DNA of 64,000 nucleotides, from assembly GCA_036936605.1 (NCBI GenBank), contig JAUPFV010000005.1, positions 157,171,195 through 157,235,194 on the forward strand. Direction: 5' to 3'. The notes beneath the pieces are model-generated. The model made no database searches. It was not told the DNA's origin and worked only from the letters and a program-made list of their open reading frames with translations. Position numbers and translations under genes: made by a program. The DNA comes from Limnanthes douglasii subsp. nivea. Lineage: Eukaryota > Streptophyta > Magnoliopsida > Brassicales > Limnanthaceae. Shown here in pieces: positions 11,900 through 23,343 of the stretch. Positions within the stretch are counted from its first letter, which is position 1. Each line of letters starts with the position of its first letter.

Positions 11900-13440
11900 T
11901 GATTGGTGAGCCATAAAAAAGAGGCAGATGATCGTATTAATATGAGATCAAATGTTGATATCTCATGCAAAGTAGGAGATGGTACTGAAAAGAAGATAAA
12001 AATTTGGAAGGTGAACCCAGAGAATACTCCAAATAGCCTTTTAAGAAGCTAAATCAATGGGATAACAAAAATTGGTCAAACAATTTCCAAAAGTGTTTCA
12101 CGCCCACTAATCTGGTTCAGAATTATCAGTGGTTCATATAATAAGAGCTTAATAAATCTTATGAGAAGTTGATGACTTTTCTTTGTGCGTCAGAGCCTCT
12201 TAAGCTAGAAACTTATGATGCTCAGGTTTTCCTTCCGACTAGGAAAAGGGCCCCAAACTATAGGGTTAATAAATAAATTAGTGGAGATTCGGTGCTAAAA
12301 AACCAACTATAAGTGTCACAGAAAAGAGACAAAATGATAAGAGATTAGAAGATGCATTCGAGCCAACCACGAATCAAACACAAGAAAAAGCTCCACCCCT
12401 TAAAAGGAAAAAATTATCACACACATTAAAAGATAAGCAGTGGAAAATGAAAAGCGGAGAGAAAAAAAAGAATAAGTAGAAGACAGACAATGAAATCATC
12501 CCTACCATGAATTAATCCATCATCACTACTATGTTTGACCATTATGATACTAAAGTCGTGGAAAACCATTCTCAACCTCTTACGAATGAGGATCAACGGG
12601 TGTTTAAGGCTCATATTTTAAGGGATTCATCTTCTAATCTTCCATAGAGGATTCAACATAAGCTTGGTATTGAAACCCAAAAAGAACATTCTCCAGCCCC
12701 GGAGGGCTCTGCCAGCGAATCCTTCCAACTTAGGGAATCCGACTCTTATGTCGTTGATCTAAATCAGCTTATCATGCCTATGTACCAATTAGAAAGCAAA
12801 GCAACATGGGAGAAACAGACCATATCATTTCTTTGAGAATAATGTGAGCATCATCAGAAAATCATTGTAGAGCATACAAACTGTGTTGATAACCAATAAT
12901 ATCGGGTCAAATTGTTTGAAAAAAGTCTTACGGAATACAAATATACTCTTGAGGCTAAGATTGTCACGCTAGAGTTTTCCTTGAAAGATCAGATTCAAAA
13001 ATATTAAGAGGTCGTTAAGGAACATGACTTTCAGATGGATATCTTCTAGAAGATAATAAACTAGCAAAATGTGGTTTTCAGAAAGTTGAATAGGATAACT
13101 GGAAAAATCTCGAGTATTTGTCTTCAATCAACAACCAAGCTACAAATGACAAATAGGTTGGGGTTGATCCTTACGCTAAGGAACGTATAAGCTCTCTAGG
13201 TAGACAGGATACTAAAGTTAAATACGCACTCATTCTCTGCTTCCATAAATATTTTCCCAAGCTAAGATTTTGATCTTTTTTTAACATGATTCTCGAATGG
13301 GGACGTCTTACTGATATCTCGTTGAGGAAGCTGAAAACAAAATTTCTGAGGATGATCACCAACTAGAGAATCATAATAATGGGAGCTAAACAACCAGTGG
13401 CCATGCCAATGAAGATAAATCCAAGGGCGCTACATGATTT
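11900..13440 (+). pseudogene. Coiled-coil retrotransposon-associated ORF, antisense to gypsy pol
   Basis: Broken plus-strand frames read as one degraded protein. An N-terminal part (about 12030-12290) has KKLNQWDNKNWSNNF and SEPLKLETYDAQVF. A C-terminal part (about 12655-13160) is rich in Glu, Lys, Gln and Leu with heptad-like spacing (SLTEYKYTLEAKIVTLEFSL), suggesting a coiled coil. It lies beyond the 3' end of a minus-strand gypsy pol and points the other way. In Tat-lineage gypsy elements an extra antisense ORF is known in this position, and the protein style resembles the Transposase_28 (gypsy-type) family. The assignment is inferred from position and composition. Confidence 0.45.
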
Positions 13441-13659
13441 ATTTTTGTTGCCAATGTTGTAACTTTGCCATATTTTTAGAATTTTAAGTCCATAGTCAGT
13501 CAAGGAATATTGTGCTTATCTTTGGGATTTATAAATATCAACGCTTTTCATTCAATTTGGTCCATACCATCATATAAATTTTTTATTTGAATTTTGTCTT
13601 TGGAATCTTCCTAGTCGAGAGTTGTCAATCCCCAAGTAGTCACGGAAGCACTATTCAAA

Positions 13660-13965
13660 CATGACCAACTAATGTTGGAACCTTCTACAGATGACCAACT
13701 ATTGTATCAATATTTTAAATGTGACCAACAAGTGTTGGAACCTTTTAAATGTGACCAACTAGTGTTGGAACCTTTTAAATATGACCAACTAGTGTTAGAA
13801 GCTTTTAATTGTGATAAACTAGTGTTGAAACCTTTTAAATGTGATCAAGTAGTGTTGGAACCTTTTAAATGTGACCAACTAGTGTTTAGATACTTTTAAA
13901 TGTGACTAACTAGTGTTGGAGCCTTCTAAATATGACAAACTAGTGTTGAAAACCTTTTAAAGTTT
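13660..13965 (+). repeat. 30-bp minisatellite, about 10 copies
   Basis: The unit is close to gaccaactagtgttggaacc plus ttttaaatgt, and about ten copies run from 13660 to 13965. Eight central units stay open on the plus strand and encode a 10-residue repeat of the type CDQLVLEPFK (13672-13899). It sits between the end of the gypsy integrase and the antisense ORF, the region where plant Tat/Ogre-type elements are known to carry variable tandem repeats. Translation is unlikely. Confidence 0.95.
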
Positions 13966-14388
13966 AAATTTTGGGTATATTGATTAACAATGAGACAATA
14001 ATATAGAATTCCAAAATATTTATAGTAGCGAGCTATATGGACACCTCATTAAAAGCTTCTCGCCGCCATTGTAGGAAATAGTTGTCACCGGACATTACAT
14101 TAGTAATTAAAAATATTAATACACATATATTTTTTACAGTCATTCCGGATGCATCCTTAAGTGCTTGTGTTCCAAAGGTGCTAAAAGAGCTTACTTTCTT
14201 GATATTTAAACTGTTATGTTGCAGGTTTAACTCGCTCAGTTGTCGAATAATATCCTTCTTAATTTATTCCTAACTTGCCTAGTCGTTTGTCTTTAGTGTG
14301 AAAACAAAATATTTTTTAGAATTTTATCCTCTACATTTAATTCTCTCCAATGAACTCAGCATGCATACTCACTTCTCATTAGAGTCTC

Positions 14389-15240
14389 TTAATGAAGGGA
14401 TCTTAAATGTGCCTTCGTTATTTTTTTCTTAATTAAGTCAAGCTCGACTTTTTGGCTTTCATCGTTACTCGCCTCATAGTAGTTTGTTACCCTGAAAGAT
14501 GGGAAGGTGGCTTTGTTTGGGGTTATTGCATTCATCTCATAAACCAACAAAAAAATGATTCTTAGGTCACTGATCGGGGTGTGGTACGGTAGGCCCATAG
14601 TAGTCATTGCACATAATTAGGCTATTTTATGCGCCCCTCCCCTAAATTCTTTCTCAACCCATGAAGGATAGTTCTATTTGTAACCTTTACGTATCTATTA
14701 GCATGTGGATGGAAATGTGTTGAAAAATAGTGTTGAAAACCTTCAAAGAACATAAAACTTCCATGTCATTGCTGTTAAATGAGGGTCATTATCTATTGTG
14801 ATTGTTTTGTGGACTCCAAATATGCAACATATGTTAGATTAAATAAATTTGATAACACCATTCATTTCAGTTCTAAACAAAGGCTCAGCTTTCACCCACT
14901 TAGATAAATAATCAACATTTACGATGATGGTTTGACATCTCTCATAAGCCATAGGTAACGCTCCAACTAAATTTAAGCCTCATCTCTCAAAATACAACAC
15001 TTCAAAAATATAGTCAAGAGGTACCGTTGGCACATGTATTGTATTCACAAATCATTGGTAGGTATCGCACTATCTGACCAATTCTTTAGTATCAGACATG
15101 ATGGAAGGCCAATAATACCCGACCATCAAAACCCTTCTTGTGAATATTTTAAAGCCACAATGAGCCGACCCATCTTCATCATGCAATTTGGATAGCACTA
15201 TTTGTGATTCATTAGTCCCAATGCATCACAATAATTCTAA
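14389..15240 (-). pseudogene. Gypsy integrase remnant
   Basis: Near 15100-15180 the frame gives RVLMVGYYWPSIMSDTKELV followed by a CDTYQ zinc-binding half. At 14740-14830 a TITIDNDPHL block is the ITDNG-type second-Asp region. Near 14680-14720 HPHANR matches HPQaNGqvE. The C-terminal frame 14389-14607 (YHTPISDLRIIFLLVYEMNA, then PNKATFPSFRV) matches the GxxPF.LvyG.eAv.P.E region. Disrupted throughout. Confidence 0.8.
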
Positions 15241-15439
15241 ACTTAATTTTTTCATAAAGTGTGTCTCTGAAGACCGCGAGACTACGTGCCTTGAACTTTA
15301 GTTTTCTAGCCAACACTTATCGACCGATAAAGTCCTTCTGCTTAAAAGTTATTTAAGATCATACCTCCAATTTTCTCCAAGCTTGTCAAAATATAAAACG
15401 CTTCTTCTGTGTTTTATTTATGTTCGAAGCAGGTGTTAT

Positions 15440-15880
15440 TGACGGGTCCTCTTGCTCAAGTACTCATGGATACCCCTCTATATATGCGATATTTTATAGG
15501 GAATCAGCAATATAATCTTCTGCCCGGTGAATGTGTTCATACTTAATGCACTAGAAGAAGGTTGTTAATTCCTTCAACACTTTTAGATACTTCTCAAAAT
15601 GATCTTTCCTCGCTTCATTCTGGCCTGATGCATAAGATGTGAATCACTTATCAGACAAAAATTCTTGGCAACGCAAACCTTGCCAATGGTACTTCATACT
15701 ATACCTCGTTGTTAGATGCTTTGAAGTCAGACTGTATTGCTTGATTCATTGTTTCTCTGGCTAAAGCTACCAACTGAACCCCATATCCACATCCCAAAAT
15801 GCTCGAACCTCCATTAGTTTGAAATACTTACTCATCATGAGACACATCAACATCTACCTCAAACTCATGTCATTCAGAAT
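15440..15880 (-). pseudogene. Gypsy RNase H remnant (dual RNase H type)
   Basis: Reading down from about 15850, frames contain a GFGCGYGVQLV-like start, SNNEV-YE (about 15700) and a final HRAEDYIADS-like segment (about 15500). This is the order seen in the extra, archaeal-like RNase H of Tat elements (tNNeAEYEAL ... N..ADaLs). Several stops interrupt it. Confidence 0.55.
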
Positions 15881-16479
15881 GAAACGTGACTACAAAATCA
15901 GCCATAACATGCACCTTGATTGTCATATGCGGCTCAAAATCGATGTCATAGTCTCCTAGCTCCACTAATAATTTAATCATCCCACCCGATACATCTAGTC
16001 TTCACAATATATTTTTTAACGACAAAAAAAATGTTCGAACCATAATAGAATGGGGTTGTAAATATAGCTCATTTTTTGTGTTGTCTCCACTAGAGCCAAT
16101 GCTAGTTTTTTTTTATAATTTTAAGTATCTTTTATCAGCATTTAACAGTCTTTTACTTACATACTAAACGAGGTGCGGGTAATTTTCAACCTCTCAGACT
16201 AACACTGCACTTACTACATAATCTGACACAACGATGTAAACAAATAACTTGTCTTTCCTTGTTGGTTTTGTTAGAATTTTCAGAGATGATAAATATATTT
16301 TTTTATTGACAAAAGCTTTGACAAACTTTGGAGTCTAATTGAAACGAGTAGCATTTCTTAAAACTTATAAAAAAATGCACACTTTTCTGAAGATCTCAAT
16401 ATAAACCTGTTTAAAGCAACCAACCTCCTAGTTAATATTTGTATTTCTTTGATTGATATCTAAGAATCCATGGCAGTTA

Positions 16480-17110
16480 GAGCATTTAACTATATTGGAT
16501 CGACTTCAATGCCCTTTTTTCTCACTATATAACCAAATAATTTCCCAAATTGCACCCCGAGTGTGCTCTTTTCTAGATTCAATTTCAAGTTTATGGCCTT
16601 CAGGTTGTGAAAAAATTCCTATAGACCGGAGAAATGATCTTCGTCTCTCGTGATTTTTTCCAGCATATACCGTCAATATAGACTGCCACATTTCTTCCAA
16701 TATGGTAGTGAAATCCTTATTGGCTAGTCGCTGATAAATAGCCCCGACATTCTTTAGCTCAAACGACATCATTTTGTGGCAATAAAGCGAATTATTAGTT
16801 ACGAATGTGGTGTTGTCTTGGTATCAGATTTATATGTATATGATTATACCAAATAAAGGCATCCATAAAGGATAAAAGTTTATTACTCGAAGCAAAGTCT
16901 ATTATCTAATCAATTTTAGGGACATGAAAAGGGTCTTTCGGGCACACCCAGTTTAAATATGTAAAATTAACACACATTCGCCATTTCTGTTCTTTTTTTT
17001 TCATGAGTACCGATTTTTCGTCCACAATGATTATTGAGACTCTTTAATATGTCATAATTTTATTAACCAATCTACTTCTACCATAATTGCTTCGTATTTT
17101 TAAAAAGAGA
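16480..17110 (-). pseudogene. Gypsy reverse transcriptase remnant
   Basis: A variant of the W(R)MCV(D)F.dLN.acPKD.FP block is readable at about 16920-17010, and a mutated form of the SFMDA..GYNqI block at about 16840-16880. The frame 16506-16772 then gives MSFELKNVGAIYQRLANKDF, the motif B region. Motif C, normally YVDD, is changed to an LTVYAGKN-like segment, so the catalytic aspartates are lost. Confidence 0.8.
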
Positions 17111-17800
17111 AAGCTTATTGCTTTTTAATGATGGGATATAGTTTAGGTTGGACTGCATGTTTATGCCAAATTACACTCGCAAGTACTCCCGTTACGTCCT
17201 CGGTACACCATGAAAACATATACAAATTCCTTGACAATAAGGATATAAGTTGTTCTCTTACGACAAATGGTAACCGGGTTTTGATCTTCAAAAAAATTCA
17301 CTCGTAAATTTATAAATTTAAATATCCTCATCGGGTGTTATTGAACTCAAAGTCTTCCTCAAATCATCTACAACATATGACTCAGAAACAGACTATGGTA
17401 GTTGTTATTCTCTCTTCGTTTTAGCATTTTTATTATCTTGGGAGCCATAAAAGTAATGTAGCACTCTCTTACCACTATCTGGTTACTACAGACAATTCCC
17501 ATCTGATTTCTAATTATATATTTCAGACACCGATAATGTTGAGGCGATAACGTGCCTTATTGACAACCATGACCTGCCAAAAATTGCATTATACGTGGTC
17601 GGTCCATCCACAACTATGTTAAGCATTTTTACTACTTTATTGAAGGGTCATCGGCCTAGTAATACGTCCCCCTCAAATTCTCCAATGACATCGACAACAA
17701 TCCTAGTGAATCCACTATTTTTATATCTGACTGGAGTATAGCAAGAAGGTCATCCATTTACTTGTAAGTGGATACTAACAAGATGTTTGCCAAACTACCC
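17110..17800 (-). pseudogene. Gypsy protease and protease-RT linker remnant
   Basis: Broken frames read NIVVDGPTTYNAIFGRSWLS (about 17540-17620), the block that follows the protease active site in Tat-type elements, and FSWCTEDVTGV (about 17160-17220), matching the FaWs.eDmpGI motif before the RT. The catalytic Asp-Ser/Thr-Gly triad was not found in a readable frame. Confidence 0.65.
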
Positions 17801-17839
17801 GTATCACTTAAGATTTTTCAAATTTCAGTTCCCTTAATG

Positions 17840-18060
17840 GTCGTTCTAATTACTACAACATTGTAGTGAGGTCATATAAGCTATTAATATATCTTGATAG
17901 AAGGTTATTAAAGTAGTTAAACGACTTTCCTTTAAACGTCATAGTAAATGCTCTACATAAGAGCGTATCCTGCGAATTAAAATTAAGTATTATATTATAA
18001 AATTGTTTATAGATTATGTTGTAGATCGTCTGTTCCATCATATATTTATCCATTATATAT
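17840..18060 (-). pseudogene. Gypsy gag fragment
   Basis: The 66-residue frame contains DTLLCRAFTMTFKGKSFNYFNNL and a following SINSLYDL-like segment. This matches the retrotransposon gag pattern (cRAFp.TLkG.A..WF..L..gSI.sf..L). The zinc knuckle is absent. Confidence 0.7.
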
Positions 18061-18069
18061 GGATCAAAT

Positions 18070-19480
18070 TTTATAAGAAATTATATTTCAAGAATCATTT
18101 GAGAAAACTGAGATAAATCTAAGGTATAAGATGTTATCTTACATGTTTCTTCATTTACATCTATCATTTTTCCTTTCGGTTTTAAATATTTCATTACATG
18201 TAGTTTCATTACTTGACTATTCGTTATCATCAACTTGAATATGTATTTTTATAATATTAATTTTAGTTTGAGCTACATCATTTTTAGCACATACTTCGTC
18301 TTAATGCAAATTTTATTTTGACGATATTACTCTATTAAATATTGTAAAATTTTAGATATTTGTTCTGATTGAACTCATCATTTTCATCTTTTTGCACTTG
18401 CAGCATATTATATTTATGTTGTTCTTAACTTAATTCATCCATTGTAATTATGATGAACTAAATGTAGTGTGAATTAAAATCACACTTTCGTCTTGTGTCT
18501 GCAATTGCTAATATATCCTTAGATTCCTACCAGATCTTGAATTGCAATTTTCAGAGTACCACATATTATTTAATTCTATCGAGTTTCGGAGTACCATACA
18601 TCATCTGACCTTCTAAATGATCGTTTTCCACTTATGAAGGAGTTGTCTATTGGTTAATTAATGTCGAGACTTTTAGGATATGTTCTTATATATTACATTA
18701 ATTTGGGTGAAGGATTATCTTGTTTAAAAAAATAATATATGATTTAATGACGGATGAACTCAAGAATAAAATAAATCAAGTATATTTCGTTAAAAAAACT
18801 TTCTAAAATATTTTACTCACCCCTAATTTGGAGGTTATAAGTTTATATTTATCATACAAAAAATCATAAATAATAGGATGAATGACACATGTCTAATGAA
18901 ACACATGCCATTCATCTATTGTATTTGTTATTTAATTATTACTAATTTATCATATAATTGTTTAAGATATTCTTGTAATTATAACATAAACTTATAATCT
19001 TCATAAATATTTGCATGACATGTAAGCCTCAACCTTCTTTTTTTCTTAACTATTTAGTTTGTCCAGCTTACTGTACATTTAACTCATCTAATTAACTATA
19101 CATTTAGCTATTCTAGCTTTTCCAAATTAAGTAGTTTGTACACCTTGTTAGCTTGCTTCATATCAGATCTGTCCATTTAACTCATTTAGTTTGTTCATAG
19201 TAAGTACTTTGTCTAACTTGTTCATATCAAATAGCTCGTCCAACTTATTTCATAACAAAACTTGTCTTACTTACTTTGTATAGTTCATATAGCTTGTTGT
19301 AGAGCATAACTCGTTTATCGTGCTTCATATAGCCCGTTCAGATTATTATATAGTATAGTTTATTTAGTTTACTTCATGTAGTTCGACTATATTTTTATGT
19401 AGCCTAGCTTCACTACCATGCTTCATATAATTTTTTTACCAACTTAACTATTCATATTATATATCTATTACGAATCATTG
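18070..19480. other. Non-coding AT-rich DNA with degenerate short repeats
   Basis: No gene is recognised. From about 19040 to 19440 a loose repeat of 20-30 bp built on tagcttgttcatat / tagtttgtccagctt recurs many times with heavy divergence, perhaps an eroded satellite or LTR interior. Confidence 0.45.
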
Positions 19481-19539
19481 CTCTTAAATAAGATTATAGA
19501 TCCCATAAAGATAGATGCCCTTATCACTTTAATCAATTT

Positions 19540-20610
19540 GGGCTTACATAAAACAATTCTCTACTTATGATTACAATGAATTCAACATTCAATACCATAA
19601 TTCTCCAACTAGTATTTACCGACGGCACTTAATCCACCTGCATCCCATACTTGAACAAGTCTCACACAGTATGTGAGCTTGAAAACTAGTAGTTTTTGAA
19701 GTGTCCAACTAATTATCTTCACTTATAATATTTGGGACCTATTTTGAACTAACTATCGAACTAACCACTCCACCAAACACAATAAACAGATGTCCCGAAT
19801 TTAAATTCTTTGTATAAAGGTAACCCATATAATCAGATTCCATATACCCTTTGAGTATCTCATCATCTCTATACTTCTGATGATAACCCACTTATAATAT
19901 ACCCTTAAAATATCTTATAAGTTAATTAAATCATGCATTAAGGCCTTCATAACTCAAACATAAATATGCTCAAAATACTAATTGAGTATGCACGACCACA
20001 AATCACAATATACATGGCACTTCTAATGATATTTGAATAAAGTATCTCTTGTATAAACTTCTTTTATTTTATAGTAGATTGTGCATGAGTAGTGTTGAGT
20101 TTAAATTGAGAGCCAATGTGATCCTTAACAACTATGACTCTAGAATTTCCAAACTTCCCTAGCATTTTCTATATCTACTCTCATTAAGATAAGAATGAGT
20201 AACCTCTCAGTCTGTTTCTTCAAATTTTTGTTCTGAAAATCAGCTTAGCTTCTCCCAAATACTTAATTAAAAACTTTTTTTAAAGTTTAAACTTCACATT
20301 TTAAATTCCCATTATGTTCTTTCCAGCTATAAGTATGTCATCAATATAAAATAGCAACACATATGTTTATCCATGTGTGTTTCCCTATTATAAATATACA
20401 AATTTCATAACACATTCTCTCATAATTGATTTAATTCATAAAGAATTCAAATCTATTATTCCACTCTTTTGGTGACTCGTTCAAAACCTTATTTTTTGTA
20501 CCATAAACTAGTATGCCAAGAAATAATAATAATCTTTTACCACATTGACACATCTGATATTATCCATTTAGATCCAAACCAATATATCAAACTTACTTTT
20601 AGAAAATTTA
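19540..20610 (-). mobile_element. Ty1/copia relic (RT and RNase H)
   Basis: Minus-strand frames read in copia order. NESPKEWNNRFEFFM (about 20450-20500) is the SprqWy.rFd block. A YIDDILIAGKN block (about 20330-20360) is the YVDD motif C. FGNSRVIVVKDHIGSQFKL (about 20110-20160) follows, and then RNase H words such as MYIVICGRAYSISILS (about 19990-20040). Many stops. The 3' flank at 19640-19730 resembles 21045-21115, so the next scrap is from the same family. Confidence 0.75.
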
Positions 20611-20639
20611 TCCAAAATAGCTAAAGCTTGGAGCTACCC

Positions 20640-20930
20640 GAGGTCGAATCTTCCATTATAAGACATGGCTTAAGCTAAGACCAGACCTCTCATATCAAGA
20701 CTTAATTCAAGCCAATATCGAAGTTTAATGCCAATAATTAACTCAAGCCAAGGTCGAGCTCTCATGTCTAGACTTAACTTTTACCAATACTAAATTCTCA
20801 AAATTTCACTCAATATAAGATCAATCTCTTTGTAGTGGCCAGACCTCCCATGTCGAGTCCGAGACCGAGCCCCTCACAACGGTCGAACCCCTTATACAAA
20901 GACCAAACACATGTCAAGCCCGAGTTTATC
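20640..20930. other. Probable retrotransposon flank, no coding content
   Basis: Short recurring phrases such as caagccaaggtcgagct, aagctaagaccagacctc and tggccagacctcccatgtcgag point to internal duplication, perhaps an eroded LTR. No ends are clear. Confidence 0.35.
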
Positions 20931-21300
20931 TTCACTCAGTTTGACCCTAACTTTAACAATTCTCCATCTATGCGTATAAAGACATTGATATCCATTTTCT
21001 CGACGTTTCAAATACTCTTTACCGAAGATATGCAACATAATTACATACCATACTTGGACAAGTCTCATATAGTAGGTTAACTTTTGAAAAATGGTAGTAT
21101 ATTTTTCAGTGCGTCAAAAAGATTTTATTCACTTGTTGTTTTTACAACCTTCGCATGATTTCTCTCTACCACATACTTGATTTAATAAAGCTTAACATCT
21201 ACATGATTAACCCTCTCATGGAACTTATACTTCTTATCAAGTGACGAGCATAAGTATTTTCACATAACAATGTCACTTATGGTTATAAATTAGTTATTTC
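20930..21300 (-). mobile_element. Second Ty1/copia scrap (RNase H C-terminus and 3' flank)
   Basis: On the minus strand the frame KYKFHERVNHVDVKLY, then YVVERNHAKVVKTTSE (about 21125-21250), matches the end of copia RNase H (hid.ryHfiR.....g.i.l..i.t..N.aD). The DNA beyond it (21045-21115) repeats the 3' flank of the relic at 19540-20610. The LINE at 21340 begins right next to it. Confidence 0.6.
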
Positions 21301-21322
21301 ACTTAGAAATGCCTTTAACCAT

Positions 21323-22117
21323 ATGGCTTATTTTGTTATGTCAGTGACATCCATATACGGGATCCTAATGGATATCTCCAAGAAGCTTCAAAACCAAGCT
21401 TGGTTAGGTTTTGGCAACAACATGGGGGCCTGGATCTCTCTGAGCTATAAAGACGTGCCTAGATACTGTGATTCTTATTTTCATGTTGGACATGATTCTT
21501 TTACCTGCAAAAGAAAACCTGTCAATAGTATGGAAGCAAACAAAACTACTCAAGTAGTTATTACCTCATAACCAGTCATTTCTAACCCTGTTATAGTACC
21601 TATGGAGCAAAATGAACCTACATTGAGTAATAAAGATTAGTTGCCTGCTGATGATAAACAAAGAAACTAGAATCGGTACCTGAGGATAACCAAGAAAATG
21701 TACTTGAAGAACCCACTGTTGTAAACAAAGATCACCTTAATGATGAAGATTTAGATGTTATTATAAAGAATTATTTTGAATTACTATCTGATAAAGTAAT
21801 TTCAAGGAAAGATAATGAGAATACTAACCAGATTGATGATGATACAATGGAGGCCATCAAGTCCGTTGAAACTATTGAAACTCCCCAACTATCTGGAGTC
21901 ACCACGCCTCATTTTGTTAAGCTATCTCCTCCCGAGGATAACACTGGGAGCCTCCATCATTCACCTGCACGTAGACTAAAAAAGGTTGGTCCAAATTTTA
22001 AAAAAATCCTTGATTATAAACTAAAACAAGCCAGAAGAAGTAAAATGAACAAACCTCTTGTTATTAAGCCCCTCCAGTTTGAAGAGACCAGAAAATCCTC
22101 TCTCAAAAGCCCTAAAT
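21323..22117 (+). pseudogene. LINE ORF1 C-terminal half
   Basis: The frame has WLGFGNNMGAWISLSYKDVP followed by RYCDSYFHVGHDSFTC. This aligns with the intact ORF1 at 31977-33311, whose knuckle is CFGCFHLGHNKEEC. The second zinc-binding Cys is Tyr here, so the CCHC knuckle is broken. Stops follow at 21571 and about 21640. The C-terminal linker (21847-22119) is basic and ends just before the ORF2 start. Confidence 0.75.
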
Positions 22118-22119
22118 GA

Positions 22120-22962
22120 TAAACTCTTGAGTTGGAATATTAGAGGAGTTGGTAATCAATCTTCTGTGAGAATAGTGAAATAAATAATTAGAAAAGAAGG
22201 TATTAAACTTGTGTTTTTGCAGCAGCCTATGATTAGTTATGATCAGATAATCAATATAGCCACTAAACTAAAGCTAACCAATTATTATGCTAATTTCTCT
22301 AATAAAATTTGGGTATTTTGGCATAGGATTTGGAGATAGAAATACTTGATAACAGAATTCAATGCTGTCATATGAAGGTAGAACACAATCTTTTAAATAA
22401 TGCAGTATTTATCACTTGTATCTATGCAAAGTGTCAAAGAAGTGGCAGGTTGGATCTATAAAATGAAATCAGAAGAATTGAGCCTATGGTAAAGGAATGG
22501 TTGTTGGTTGGTGATTTTAATACTACTCTTTCTCCTTCAAAATAATCTGGGTGTTCTAACTTCTGTCAAGGTAGTGCAAATGACTTTCTTGAGATGATGG
22601 ATGACTGTCATCTAGAGGATTTAGGGTATATGGGTACTAGATTCACTTGGACTAACAGATCTAGGTGGAAAATACTTGATAGGGATTTAATAAACCAAAA
22701 GTGGTCTCATTCTTTTGCAAGTACAAATGTATCTTGCCTTCCTCGTACTTGCTCAGACCACACTCCTCTGTGTATCACCATTATTAAAGACAAGAGAAAA
22801 TATGAAAGTTCATTTCAATTTCTTAATATCTGGACTACGGATAAGGACTTCCTAAGTTTGGTTGAAGCTAATTGGACTATCCCTATGATGGGCTTACCTC
22901 TATTTGTCTACTACAACAAGTTGAAAAGGCTAAAAACAGCTTTAAAAGCTTGGAACAAATAA
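22120..22962 (+). pseudogene. LINE ORF2 endonuclease
   Basis: The frame starts LSWNIRGVGNQSSVRIVK, then VFLQQPMIS (the usual LQEP glutamate is Gln here), LLVGDFNTTLSPS (about 22500-22540), the open frame 22594-22962 with GTRFTWTNRSR, and CSDHTPLCI. The Ser-Asp-His and Asp-x-Asn blocks survive. The Glu-to-Gln change and several stops make it inactive. Confidence 0.8.
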
Positions 22963-23343
22963 CATTTTGGAAATTTATTTGATAAAATCAAAGAGGCAGA
23001 TGATAACTTACAAATATGTGAAGATAGCTTCAGGAGGTCTGGTAGCAATGAATATAAATTAAACTTCTCCAAAGCCACAACTACTCATCTTCTGGCTCTC
23101 TACATGGAAGAAGAATTCTGGAAACAAAAAACACACTCAAGCTGGTTAGTAGATGGAGACAGAAATACTAAACTATATCAAAATTATGTCAAGACAAAAC
23201 GATGACAAAGAACTATCAAGGGTGTCAAAGTAAAAAAATGTGTGGATCACTGAAGAGGTACTATCAACTCTTCAGCTATTGACTACTTTTCAGATATGCT
23301 TTCTAACCCTTCTTAATCAAATAAGTTTGTTGAAAACCTGAGC

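Larger units (their letters stand above)
14389..18060 (-). mobile_element. Ty3/gypsy element, probably Tat lineage, decayed
   Basis: The minus strand carries, in order from 18060 down, a gag scrap, protease, RT, a second RNase H and integrase. The RT block FELKNVGAIYQRLANK, the SNNEV-type extra RNase H and the GYYWP-type integrase zinc region are typical of the Tat group. No LTR pair could be delimited. Stops occur every few dozen codons, so the copy is old. Most of gag's C-terminus is missing between 17800 and 17850. Confidence 0.8.

Noticed and set aside
13672..13899. A repeat-protein gene (CDQLVLEPFK repeats)
   Set aside because: The open frame follows from the 30-bp period; there is no start context, and the outer units carry frame breaks and stops.
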